Below are positions 46,510-58,500 of a stretch of 64,000 nucleotides of DNA, one piece after another. This DNA is from Progne subis subis. Taxonomy: Eukaryota > Chordata > Aves > Passeriformes > Hirundinidae. Within the stretch, counting starts at the first letter, position 1, and each line of letters opens with the position of its first letter. Below the pieces are notes generated by a model. It did not search any database. It was not told where the DNA came from and saw only the letters and a list, made by a program, of their open reading frames with translations. The DNA lies in contig JAKJHU010000038.1 of NCBI GenBank assembly GCA_022316685.1, positions 5,994,884 through 6,058,883 on the forward strand. Direction: 5' to 3'. The position numbers and the translations under genes were made by a program.

Positions 46510-46515
46510 TTTATT
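46510..46515 (-). terminator. SPEG: SPEG poly(A) signal (AATAAA)
   Basis: First clear minus-strand AATAAA downstream of the SPEG stop codon, giving a 3' UTR of about 1.1 kb. The downstream sequence is only moderately T-rich, so another cleavage site is possible. Confidence 0.5.
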
Positions 46516-47617
46516 GCTGCTCTGGCATGTTGCTTGCTCCAAATGAAGGGGACATTGGCAACTCCAGAGCCCGGCAGAGAGGAAGGGACAGGAATGGGGA
46601 CCGGAATGAGCAGACGCCATCTCCCCAAAGTCAATAAATAAAGCCCTATCACTACAGCAGCATGAGGAAGATGAGTGCCCAGCCGCTGTTCCTGTCCCCC
46701 CGCTCAGGGCACCCTGCATTGTGCCACCAGCCAGGGAGGGCTGAGGACGGGACACAGGACAGGGCAAGGCACCTCGGGGTCAGGTGGGAGGTTTGAAGGG
46801 TCTGAGACAGGCGAGCAGGCTGGTAGTGGGGTACAGGGCAAGGTCCGGAGCTGGGTGGGCAGAGCAGCATGGGCCTGAGCAGACACAGGAGGTGTGTGTG
46901 GCACCTGGGTGCCCCCCTGCTAAGAAGGGGTGCCTGCCAGTCCCCCACCCTGGCACGGGGCCCAGCCAACAACCCCAGGAAAGGCACCGGCATCGGTCCT
47001 GGAGCCACAAACCCACTTGCCAGGACCAGGGCTGGGAGGAGCGGAAGGTGGGGGGTTGGCAGCCCCCCCTCCCAGCTGTAAGGACTGGGGCTGTGCTGGC
47101 TGGCAGGGGATTGTGAGCAACCCCTCTCTGCAGGAACCACTGGAGCAACCTCAGTCTTCTGGTGCTGGTGTGCAAACCAGGGGGAGCACAAGGACTGCCA
47201 CACCGTGGCCAGGGGCAGCTGCAAGCTGCAGTGTAAGGCACACGGCTGATGGGACCCACGTGGCCAGGGCTGGCTAGCAAACTGGCAGATCTTCCCCTCC
47301 CATCTGGGGCTTCCTTTGGCCCTCTGTCTGCATCCCATCCTTCTCGCAACCCTCTGCCACATTCTCTGTTCCTTGCAGTAAGGCTTCCCACCACCCTCCC
47401 ACTGCCAGACCCCACTGCTGGTCTGGCTGCGGCAGCACCTCCTCTTCATCGGCGCTGCCAAAATGATGCTGCTGGCCACCGTCATCCCTGACAGCGGCAC
47501 ACGAGGTCCATGGACTCATCCTAGCGCGTCCCGGCTCCTCCTCAGCCGCCCCCTACCGCGGCCCGTGGAATGTTCCTCTGGCTCCCCGGCCCCTCACGGC
47601 CGTGGCCAAGGCGCCAG
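46516..47617 (-). other. SPEG: SPEG 3' untranslated region
   Basis: GC-rich sequence between the SPEG stop codon (TAA at 47620-47618) and the candidate poly(A) signal. No further SPEG homology or other exon was recognised. Two overlapping plus-strand AATAAA words at 46633-46642 are on the opposite strand. Confidence 0.5.
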
Positions 47618-49567
47618 TTACTGTGGCCCTGGGGGCTGGCCACCCTGGTAGGAGCGGAGTAAGACCTTGTGCTTTGTGACGGCCTCGCCGCGGCGCCTCT
47701 GGTGATCCACCAGGAATTCCTTGAGGCGGTTGGTGGTGAAAGTCAGGGTCTGGCGGCGCAGCTTCATCAGGTAGGCGTCCTGGAGCCAGGCATTGGCGAA
47801 GCAGTCCTTCACTGTGGGGCGGCTCCTGGGGCAGAGCCAGCTCTGCATTAGGGACTGCTCGGGGTGCCCATTGCTGCTCCACCCCCCAAACCCAGCCATC
47901 CTCACTGCCCTGCAAGACCCAGGGGGTCCCAGCCCTCTCCAAGAGCAGTGATGGACTCCAGGCTCCCACTGATGATATCTGGAGGGGTCCCATGTGGCAG
48001 GGAGCTGGCTCAATCACAGGCACAATCTGGGGCCATGTGTCCTCCCTGGCTGGGCTGGGCACTCACCAGGGATGGACAGTGAGGACCTTGCGGATGAAGA
48101 GGGCAGCAGTCTGCGAGACGTTGGGGTACAGCTTGAAGGCATCAAAGCGCCCTGCCAGGATGCGGTTCTCCGTCTCAATGGGGTCCAGTTCAAAGAATGG
48201 CGACCGCCCACTGAGCCTGTGGTGGTGGAAGGGGTGGATGGGCTGGAGGGACAGTGGCGGGAGGGTATTTGCTGTCCCCCTTCCCCCCCATCCCTGGTTT
48301 TAGGAGGTGACTGTAAGCTGCCCAGGGTGTCTTCATCTCCCTGTGTCCAGCTGGGAAGGGTCTGCCAGGCTACAGCATCCCTCAGCCCACTGTCAGCTTG
48401 GGTCCTCCATGGCACTGAGCCCTGAGTGGGGCTGACTACACCTCAAGGTTCTCATCCCCCTGACCCTTTCTCTTACATGATGTAGGTGAGGACGCCAACG
48501 CCCCAGACATCTGCTGCGGAGCCCACCGGGTCCCCTTTCACCACCTCTGGCGCTGTGGGCAGGGGAGTAGGTCTGTCATATACACAGAGACACCAGCCCC
48601 AGCATCTGCAGCAGCCCCAGCACACTCAGCATCCACAGTATCCCCAGCATCTAGAGAAGTCCCAGATCCCCAGGACCCCCAACACCCACAGCATTCCCAA
48701 CACCCATAGCAGTCAAGCAGCCACAGCACTCCACTACTGCACCCTCCAACACCCCTTCCTGACACTGCAGCATCCTGACAGAGCCCAGCCAGCCTCCAAA
48801 GATACCCCAATTGCCCCACAGCACCCAGACCCTCCCACCTACCCCAGCAATACTACAGAAATTCACAGACACCCACCCCCAGCACCCCAAAAGCCTCCCA
48901 GCTTCCCCAAGGACAGAGTTCCTCCCCAAGTCCCCCAGAGCACAGGCATACATGCACACCTTTGAGAATAACCACATCCCAGTTCTGTCCCTGTCCACTT
49001 CCCCATGCCACTGCACTCCTGGTGCCCCACTCACACATGTACTCCAGGGTGCCAGCACGCCGCCCCAGCTGCCGCAGCACAAGGGGGTTGTAGGTCTGGG
49101 CACTGCCAAAATCAATGATCTTGAGGGCATTTGTGCCTGAGACGATGACGTTGTCTGGCTTGATGTCGAGGTGTACAATGCGGCGGCCATGCAGGTACTC
49201 AAGGCCCTGCAGGAGCTGCAGTATGTAGCTCACCACATCATCCTCCGAGTAGCGAAACCTAGGGGCGAGTGGCATCAGCAGGTAGTTCCATACCACCAAC
49301 TATCCCCAGTGGCCCTGTGCCCTGTACCTGTCCACGATGCTGTAGAGGATCTCCTTGCCAGCACAGTTCTCGCAGATGAGCACCAGGTAGCGGGGTGTGA
49401 TGTATGCCTCATGCAGGGCCATGATGCGCTCATGATGCAGCGCCTTGAGGATCTCATACTCCTGCAGCACGCTCTGCTTCCGCTCCGCCTCATAGGGCAC
49501 AATCTTGGCCATGAAGTGTTTCCCTGTGGCATTCTCCTTGCACAGCCGGATCACCCCGAAACGGCCT
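47618..49567 (-). CDS. SPEG: SPEG kinase domain 2 and C-terminus
   Basis: Five exons. Motifs: ARGRFGV glycine loop, catalytic Lys in [23 protein letters not shown] (DFG intact), and EYM(S)PEVV formed across the exon 49035-49258 / 48477-48552 junction, where the usual APE Ala reads as Ser. [27 protein letters not shown] and the SPEG-specific tail [17 protein letters not shown] follow, ending GQPPGPQ-stop. The residues for catalysis are present; in mammals this kinase phosphorylates SERCA2a. Confidence 0.93.
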
Positions 49568-52500
49568 CTGCAGCATAGGGCAGGATTCAGCATCCCTGGC
49601 ATGGGGTGCTACAAGAACACCCCTGATAGAGCATCTTGTCCCACTGCTACTCACCTCGCTTTCTCTTCTAAGAAGGTATATGGCTTCTGGGGGACACCCT
49701 GCCGCAGTGCTGTGCTGTCTTTTGCCCCTGGGACCCCACCAGCAGCTGGAGGCTCCTTGGAGGATGGGGGAGCAGTGGTGGGCTCCTGCGCAGGGGGTGA
49801 TGTGGGGGGCATGGAGATGAAGGAGGTTACCATGTAGGGAGGCATCTTCCGTGCAGGTGTGGTGTTGGGGGTGGGAGATGGTGTTGGGGCTGAGCTGGGC
49901 GTGGTTGACATTGAGGGAGTGGTGGGGGACTTGGAAGGAGACAGAGCCTGGGGCTGGGGGGAAGTGTCTGTGGGGGGTGCCGGGGAGCCCCGGGTGGGGG
50001 TGTCTGTATGAGGAGATGCAGCAGTCCGAGGGGGGGTGAACATCAGCTCGGGGGGCACGTAGACAGTGATGTTGGGTGGAAGCTCAGGATCTGATGGCAC
50101 ACCCTCTTCCTGGGGTGCAGGGGGTGGAAGGACCCCTGTGGGGGCACCCTCCTGTTCTGCTCTGGCTGCCTTCTGTACCACTCCCTTGTGCTTTCGTGGC
50201 GGTGTGGTGGGAGGGGCCCCTGCAGCCACCGGCTCCACCTGCTCCTCGGGTGTCTGGGTTGAGCGGCTGGAGGCCACCTTCTCAGGAATGGGGACAGCAA
50301 CATCCTTGGCTGGGGCAGCTTGGACATCTGCAGGGAGCAAAGAGAGGTGTCAGCCAGGTGCGGGTAAGCTAGGAGGTGACTGTAAGCAATATCTAATTTT
50401 GCAAAGCCCTGGGAGGAAGATGCTGTGGGACTCAAGGATCCCCAAAGCACCCCATAGCCCACTGGTGATACCATGGCCACCCCACGCCCATGGGACAGGG
50501 CTTGCTCACCTGCTGCCTCAAGATGCACCTTTACTGAGGGGTTGCTGTAGGGTCCCTGCCCAGCCTTATTGACACAGGCCACACGAAACTTGGCAGTGCT
50601 ACCGGGAGGCAGCTCAGTCACGTTGAAGTAGCAGTCAGTGATACCAGTACTGACAATCTTCCACTCATGCTCTCCTGCCAAAGCAGAAGTAAGGTAAGGC
50701 GAGGGCAGACCAGGGACAGGGGCAGCCCACTGTCCCCTGTCCTTGATTCTGCCAAGCCACAGGGGAGAGCCAGGACATTGGGCACTTTTGTCCAGGCTTT
50801 TATCCCCTCTGTGAGCCCATATTCCTGGCTGTGGCTCCAAGGGGATGGGAGGCAGCACCACATACCATCCAGTCTGCGCTCCAGTGTGTAGGTGCAGGGG
50901 GCTTTGCTCTCAGCAGGCTTCCACAGCACCAACACCGTGTTCTTGTACTTTTGGGGGATCTCTGGGGTGCCTGGCCGCCCAGGGAGCCCTGCAAGGGTAC
51001 AGAAAGAGAGGGCTGTGTGTCCAGCCAAAGGCAGAGCAGAGCTGCTGCAGTGAGAGCGCATAAAAACACATGGGTTCAGAGATGCTGGAAATGGTCATGC
51101 AAAACCAGCCTGTCCTCTTTCAAAAGACCCAGCCTCTTGCAGATGTGGAGAGCAGTACCCAAGTGACCTGCACCAGCTGGTCCCCAGCCACGTACCCAAC
51201 TTGTGCCCTTCCTGTCTCCTGAGGTCCCCCCAGCCTCCTTACGTGCCACAGCCAGTGTGCAGGAGCTGATGGCGGTGCCCAGGATGTTGGCGGCCGCACA
51301 CTCGTACAACCCTGCATCCTTCCTGGAGACCTTGGCAATGGTGAGCATCTGACGGCCATCCTTGCAGGAGACAACGTTCAGCCCACTGTCCGGCTGCAGG
51401 GACCTCTTGTCTGTAGGGGGAGGAGAGGGATGATGCCGTGCCCTATCAGAGCCCACCCACTGAGGCAATGTAGGCAGCCCCCCACCTTTCATCCAGAGGA
51501 TCCGTGGGGTTGGGCTGCCAGCAGGAAGGCAGCAGAGGGTCAGTGCCTCGCCCTCCAGCAGCACCTGGTCCTTCAGCTTGATGTGGAAAACGGGGGGGAA
51601 ATCTGGAAAGCAGAGTGGGGGGTTTAGGCCGGGGTGGGGATACACACCCGCCGCCCCGTCCTGGGGCTGCACCTACCCGATTCACTGGGTGTGTGCGGCC
51701 GGCCGGCGGCGAGTGCCTCCTCCCGCAGAAGGCTGGAGGGGATGCTGGGCTGTGAAGCCATCTTCTCCTTCTTGCCCCGGGAGAGCCCCCAGCGCTCCCA
51801 GCGGGACCTCTTCTGACTGTCACCCCCACCTGTGGGCACCCAGGGCAGGTGAGAGCGGGGCCAGGCCATGGTGGCCGCGCCGCCGTGCCCGCAGCGACTG
51901 GGCCCAACGGGCTGCCAGCAGGAATGCCCCGCAGGATCCCCTCCCATGGCTCACCTTTGGCAGAGGCAGAGGAGCCTGTGCTGGCCTCGGAGCGCAGGGA
52001 CTCAGAGGAGGGGGCGGGCGCGGGGGCGGTCCCCGGTCTCAGGCTCTCACCCTCGGAGCTGGCGCGGCGGAGTTCGCGGGGCCCCTCGCCCTCCGGCCGT
52101 TCGTCCGACACGCTGCGTAGCCGCGCCGAGACCCGCTCCATTGTGGCACTGATCTTCCTCCGCACAGCCACGGCCGGGGACTCGCTCTCGCCACCACCCC
52201 CCGGCTCTGACTTGAGGCTCTCTGAGTCCCTCCGCTCCCTGGAGCTGGCCAGAGCCATGCTCCAGGAGAAGCGGCGCCCACCAGATGGGGTCTCACTGCC
52301 TCCGTCCTCCTCCACGCTCCTCTTCCTCTCAGCGGGCGGGGTCCGCTTGAGGAGTATGGACATCCTCCGGAAGAAGCCCCCATCCTTCTCCGCTTCGTGC
52401 AGGTCCTGCACCGACTTGGATTTGGCTGCCAGCCCGGTGGGCCGGTCCCTGCGCAGCTCCAGGGGCACGCCGGCTGGTGTAGGGCGGTAGATGCCCTCGT

Positions 52501-55500
52501 CAGAGACTGGGGGGCCGGCCAGGTGCCGGTCCTCGGAGCGGGAGCGGGTGATGAGCTTCAGCCCCCGCGTGAGGGATGATTCGCGGCCCCGCTTGAACTT
52601 GGCCTCAAAGACTTCCTCCGAATCGATGTCCTGGATGACCAGGGAGCTGGAGGAGCCGGTGGGCTTCACCTCCCTCTTTGATGCTGGTGCTGGTGTAGGG
52701 GGCTTTGCAGGGCTGGCTGGTGGGGTCTCCTTGATGTTTGGTGGGGGCTCGCTGGTGGTTGGTGGGGGCTTCTCGATGGCTGGCTCCCCGCCTTGCACAC
52801 CTCCCATGGCTTGCATCATCTTGGCATAGGAAGACTTTATGTGGGTTTGGGGAACAGGGGTTGTGGGCTTTGGTGGGGTGGGAGCTCCTGTCCTGGTAGC
52901 CCCCTCCCCACTGGCTCCAGCAGCCTTGGTGGGTGTCTTCTCTTCCTGTCCCCTGTCTGTAGGCTTCTTCCCTGTGGTGGTAGCAGCCTTGCTGGCTCCA
53001 GGTGGGCCATGTTCCTCAGGGATGCGCCTTCTCCCTAAGGCAGCCTTTGTGGGGGGGGGCTGGGGAACAGTGACCTCTATTGGAGGGGGTGTTGGTGTGC
53101 TTGGGCTGTCTGGTGGCACTGTGGGCCGAGCATCGGAGAGGGCAGAGAGAGAGGGGGACTCCTTGAGCCGTTGGGCCTCCAGGCAGGCCACGGGGATCTC
53201 CAGGGGTGCACCAGAACGTCTGTGCCGGACAACAGGCTCGGCGTCCCCATGGCTGAAGGAGCTGCTCTTCTGCAGCCGGCACTCAGTGGGGAGGAGGCGT
53301 GGTGAGGTGGCTTCACTGGAGGCTGCCCGCACCAGCCGTGGCACTGCTGGTGCCTCCAGCCGGGCTGACCGCGAGACTTTCTTGTCAGGGCTGACCCCCA
53401 GGGTCTCCAGGAGGGGACCCCGCAGGCCACTGACCTTGCTGTCCCCAGAGCTGCCCCGCAGCAGCCGCTGGCGCATCAGCTCCAGGCGCTGGGCATGATC
53501 GTCCTCCCCCCAAACCACCTTCCGCCTTGGCAGCTCCATGGAGGCTGCCTTGGCCAGGGCCCGGCGGGAGTCCCGGGCCGCCTCAGCCCCCTCCTCAGTC
53601 CCTGGGAGCTGTTGGAGCAGCAGGGCACTGTCAGCGGAGCCGCCTCTCTTCAGCTCTCCCCGACGGGCGCTCCCTGGGGACTCCAGGCTGGAACCCTTCC
53701 TCATGGCTTTGCGAGGATACTCTGGCCGCTTCTGGGCTTCGGGGGCTTCCTCATCGGAGGAGCCAGGTGCCTCCATCTCTGCACATGGTCGCCGCAGCCC
53801 AGCACCCCTTGGCCGCTTCCCTAGGGCCACCCCGGGCTTTCCTGTGCCCTGACTCTGCCACTCCATGGTGGAGGTATCTCCCTCTGGCTGCAGCCCCTCG
53901 GATGTCCCAACGGTTTCATCATCTGTGGGGATCTCATTGAGTGACATGCGGGAGCCAGAGAACTCCACCTGGTGTGGCATGGGGATGAAGGGCAGCTCAT
54001 CCAGGTCGTCTGAGTCTGAGGAGGATGACAGCGCTGGTGACTCCTTGAGATGCCGGGGCACAGCAATGGAAAGGTGGTTGGACGTGTCCTCTAGCAGCTC
54101 TGGGATCGGCCGCAGCACCATATTGCACTTGTAGCTGATCTGTGAGCGCTGCAGCCAGCAGGGAAGGCTGGATCAGGCCCAGGCACGTGTCATGGCATCA
54201 TCCTGCCATTACATATCAATGCCCCCATGCTGCCCAACACTATTCCAGCTGCCTCCTCCCTCCCCAGCCTCTGCCTTCACCTGCCATTTCCGACGGGAGA
54301 TGAAGAGCTTGAGGTGGTCAGTGCTGATGACCTTCCCCTTGGCCAGTGTCTGTGGGGTGATGGAACAACAGTGTCCCTTGGAGCCCGCAGCAGGCTCATT
54401 GACTTCTTGGCATTGGGTCATGCTCACCTTGAACCAGGGATGCTCCAGGGTCTGTTCTGCATTAGGTCTCCTGTGAACCGACACCATTGGGTGAGAACTA
54501 CCCAGGTTCATGGCCAGGGGAAAAAGGGCAGGAGAGTCTGGCTGCCCATGGTGCATCCCAGCAGAGTATTGCAGCCAGCCTTGCCCTTGGGCACCCCAAT
54601 GCATGGGGGACCCCACACTCCCTTGAGCAAAAAGCTCATGCTGAAGAGGCAGGGGATGGGGAAGGGGACCTTGCAGTACTCACAGCTTGTCATTGACCAG
54701 CACTTTGATGACAAAGCCCTTGGCTTCCCGGGTGAGTCCCTGGAACATCCTCTCCTCAAAGGCCACATTGTAGTTGCGGATGTTCATCAGCGTTGTTTTG
54801 TCATTCTCCCCCACAAAAGGGGAGATTCCTGTCAGGCTGCCAAGGAGGAGACACTGTCACTGGGCCACAGGACCATGAAAAACAGCATGGCAAATACAGA
54901 GAACTAAGGACAGGACCCCAGACCCCATCTCTGGGGTCATGGGGACACGGGAAACAGCATGGCAAGTACAGGAGACTGAGGACAGGACCTCAGACCTCAG
55001 CCCTGGAGCCATGAGGAGACCAGCAGTAGGAGCAGCTGGGATGGAGGCTGAGTCTGTAAGGAGTCATGTGCATGGTCACAGCCTCAGCTCTGGAACTGGT
55101 GAGGGGGTAGAAAGGGTGTCCCTCCTGTGAAGACACACCAGGGCACTTACCAGAGGTATGCGATAACCCCCACAGGCCTGCAGAGAGGAGAGCACAGTTA
55201 CTGCACATCACAAGCCCTCCAGGGTGCCCAGTCTCTCCTGGCATAGCAGGGAGCCCACCGACCACCCAAGGGCCACTCCCTTACCAGATGTCAGTGACGC
55301 TGGATACAGGGGTCTGGTTGACAATCTCAGGGCCCACGAACTCAGGGGTGCCATACTTGCAGTACTGTGGCTCCTCAGACGTCAGCTCCTGCGCATTGCC
55401 GAAGTCACAGATCCGGATCTGTTCACTGCTCAAATCTGCCATCAGGAGGTTTTCTGGCTACAGGACAGTGCAGAGCAGAGGGGAGCTTGGCAGGAGGCAG

Positions 55501-58500
55501 GGGCTTTCCCTGTCAGCAGGACCACTCCCCACCCAGTGCACCGGGAGCCCTCCAGTGGAGGCACCGGGCAGGAGGAGTCTGTAAATACCCGCACTCACTT
55601 TGATGTCCAGGTGCAGGACGCTGTGTTGGTGCAGGTAGCAGATCCCTTCCAGGACCTGCCGCATGTACGACCGGACCTGCAAGAGATGGAGTGAGGAGAG
55701 TGGGCAACCCGAGCACGAGTGAGCCACACACAGGCCCTGTGCAGAGGAGAATGTGGGCTGTGGCCCCCTTAGTAGCCTGATAGCATGAGCACTGCACATC
55801 TCTCTAGGCTGGGACAGACCCCACTGTCCCCAGGATCCCTCCCTTCCACATCACTTTGCTCCCACAGTGTTCACTCACCTCCGACTCGCACACTGAGGGC
55901 TTCCTCACCATCCTGTCCAGCAGCTCTTCTTCAGAGCAGCTGGGCCCCAGTCAAGGAGCATAGAAATTCCATGCTCCATTGTGCCCTGCACTGAGCTCCT
56001 CTGCATCCACTCTGCCCACCTGTTCCCCCCAAAGCCTTCCCTCGTTCCCTGTGCTGTGCACCCACGGAGCAGTGCCCAGAGGATACAGCTCCATGACCAC
56101 GATGACGGCGTTCTTCTTCTCAAAGGCATCGTGGAAGAAGACGATGCGCTCGTGGTCCAGCTGAGAGAGAATGTGCAGCTCCCGCCGTGCCGACTGCTTG
56201 GCCTTGGTCCTCCCAGGGATGAACTTGGCAGCGAAGTCCAGCCGGGTGCTCTTCTCTGTCACCCTCCGCAGATAGGAGAAAGCCCCCCTGCAATTCAGCA
56301 GTAGGGGTAAGGGAGGATAAGAAGCTGCATGAGCAGGAGACCTCCCCCTTCTCTGAGCAGCTGACACAGGCACCCACTCTGCAGGGAGTTGCTTGCAGCC
56401 TCAGCAGCTCTCTGTTACCATCCACTGGTCACAGAGACCCCAAGCCTGGCTTTTCTCTGACCATGCCAGGTCCCCACCCTAAGCTGGCACAGGAGCATCC
56501 ACTGACAGCTGAGAGGAGCCTCAGCACTCCAGGATCTGGCATATAATGGAGCTTAGTCCCCTTTGTCAGAGCCCTAGGGTGCAGCCTGGCTCCAATACCC
56601 CACATTCCCAGGATGCCTCATTATGCCAGAGGCCACCTACCTCCCGATCTCCTCATGCACATCGTAGTAGTCGGTCAGGCGTCGTGCCTTGTGCAGTGCA
56701 TCCTCCTCCATGGCGGCATCAGCAGTGGGCTGGGCTGGGAGAAGGAAAGGCGCTGGCAAGGGGCAAGCCAGACACCCAGGCTCTGCCCTCAGGGGCTGGG
56801 GAGCCGGTCAGCCATACCTGCCCGCACCACGAGCTCTGCTTTGCAGGAGACCTCCCCAGCCAGGTTCTTGGCTGTGCAGGTGTAGACGCCGCTGTCAGGC
56901 TCGGCAGCACCCAGCACCACCAGCGAGCACTCGTTGTCCTCATATACGAAGCTCAGGTGGCTGCTCTCCTCCAGCAGCTCCCCATCCTGGGGGTGGCAGA
57001 GGTATTGGGGGTGTCCTATCCCATCCCTGACCAACTCCCACCACCCTTTCCCCATGGGTAGGGCATGGGACACATCCTTGACCACCAGTGCAGCAACGCA
57101 GGTGAGGCAGTGAAGTGTGGTGGGTCTGGTGGGAATACGGTTCAGGAAGGGGTTGGGGAGCTCCCAGCTCACCTTGTACCACATGATGTCTGGCAGCGGT
57201 TTTCCCTCCACCACCACAGCGAATCGTGGCGTCTCTCCTTCCTGGGCATCGATGTCCTCCATGATGGACTCAAAACGCGGTGCCTCTGTCAAGAGATGGA
57301 GCATTGGGCACCGTGGGTCAGTGTCGGCCCACTGCCACTGGCACAGAGTGTACAGCTGTGAGGCACTGCAAGTAGGGGTAGGGGCATGGAGTGACATGGC
57401 GCAGTGCCACTCCAGTGCATGTGGAAGTGGAACACCTCTACCAGGCAAACCAGCAATGGCATGTGTCTGCAGCAGCATTCGACTGTTCCCCACTGGAGTG
57501 GGGCACTGTGAGGCAGTGCCACCCACAGCACACAGGTATGGGGCACTGTGGTAATGCATCTCACCTTACATATGGATGTGGGGTGTGGGGCATTGTGGAG
57601 GTGTCCCCTACGGTTCTTGGCTATTGAGCACTGGGAGGTGCAGTGCCTCCCAGTTATACTCAGGGAAGGGACACCCCACAGCAGTGCCACCCATGGCATA
57701 TTGCTAAGGGACACCGTGAGGTGCTGCCTCCCCATGTGCACAGTCACGGGACACGTGGGACACCTCTGCCCAGGTCAGACATGGGTATGGGACACTGGGC
57801 AGCAGTGCCAACGCATGGTTCATGGTTTTTCATCCCCATGATTTCCACCCTATAGGGCAGCATCCCCACGACATATGAGTGTGGAGCACTGAGGAGCAGT
57901 GTCGTGCTATGGGGCAGTGCCCACATGGCACACAGGCATGGGGCACCATGACGCAATGCCTCCCCCACCCCCAGCATATGGGCTTGGAGCGCCATAGGGT
58001 GATGCCACCCCCCAGCAGAGGGACGCGGCCCCCAGCGCAGGGACACCTACCTGCGAGGTGGAGGCGGAGGGTGCAGTGGGCAGTGCCGTGGCGGTTGCTC
58101 ACCTCACAGGCCAGCAGCCCCCCAGCTCCCCGGCCCACACGCAGCAGCCGCAGGCAGTGCTGGTCGTCGTCCGGCATCATCATCTCACACGTGCCCTCCA
58201 GTTCCCCCAGAACCTGCCCACCCCTGCAGGCACACCAGCTGTCACATCACAGCTCCACAGGCAGACCCACTGCCCCATTGATAGATCCTGCCCCACAGCC
58301 CCATGACCACCTCCTCACCCACAGTCAGCCCCAGTTCCCACCCCGCAGCCCCCACAAAGCGCTCACGTTCCATTGCTAGCTCTGCCTCCTGAATGGCTCT
58401 TGCCCTTTAATACCCCACAGATAGCACTCCACAACCCACCCCCACAACTCTTTGGAGCCCTGGACATCACCCTTGTGTGCGCACCCAGGCCAGCCCCAGG

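Noticed and set aside
46195..46641. 148-codon plus-strand open frame ending at an AATAAA
   Set aside because: It starts with GTG, has no family motif and overlaps the SPEG 3' UTR on the other strand. The nearby TATA- and CArG-like words are recorded as a weak finding only.
51446..54121. Continuous 891-codon minus-strand frame read as one exon
   Set aside because: The real SPEG exon ends at 51955 at a GTGAGC donor. Downstream exons are in other frames and match SPEG when spliced; the tail of the open frame runs through introns.
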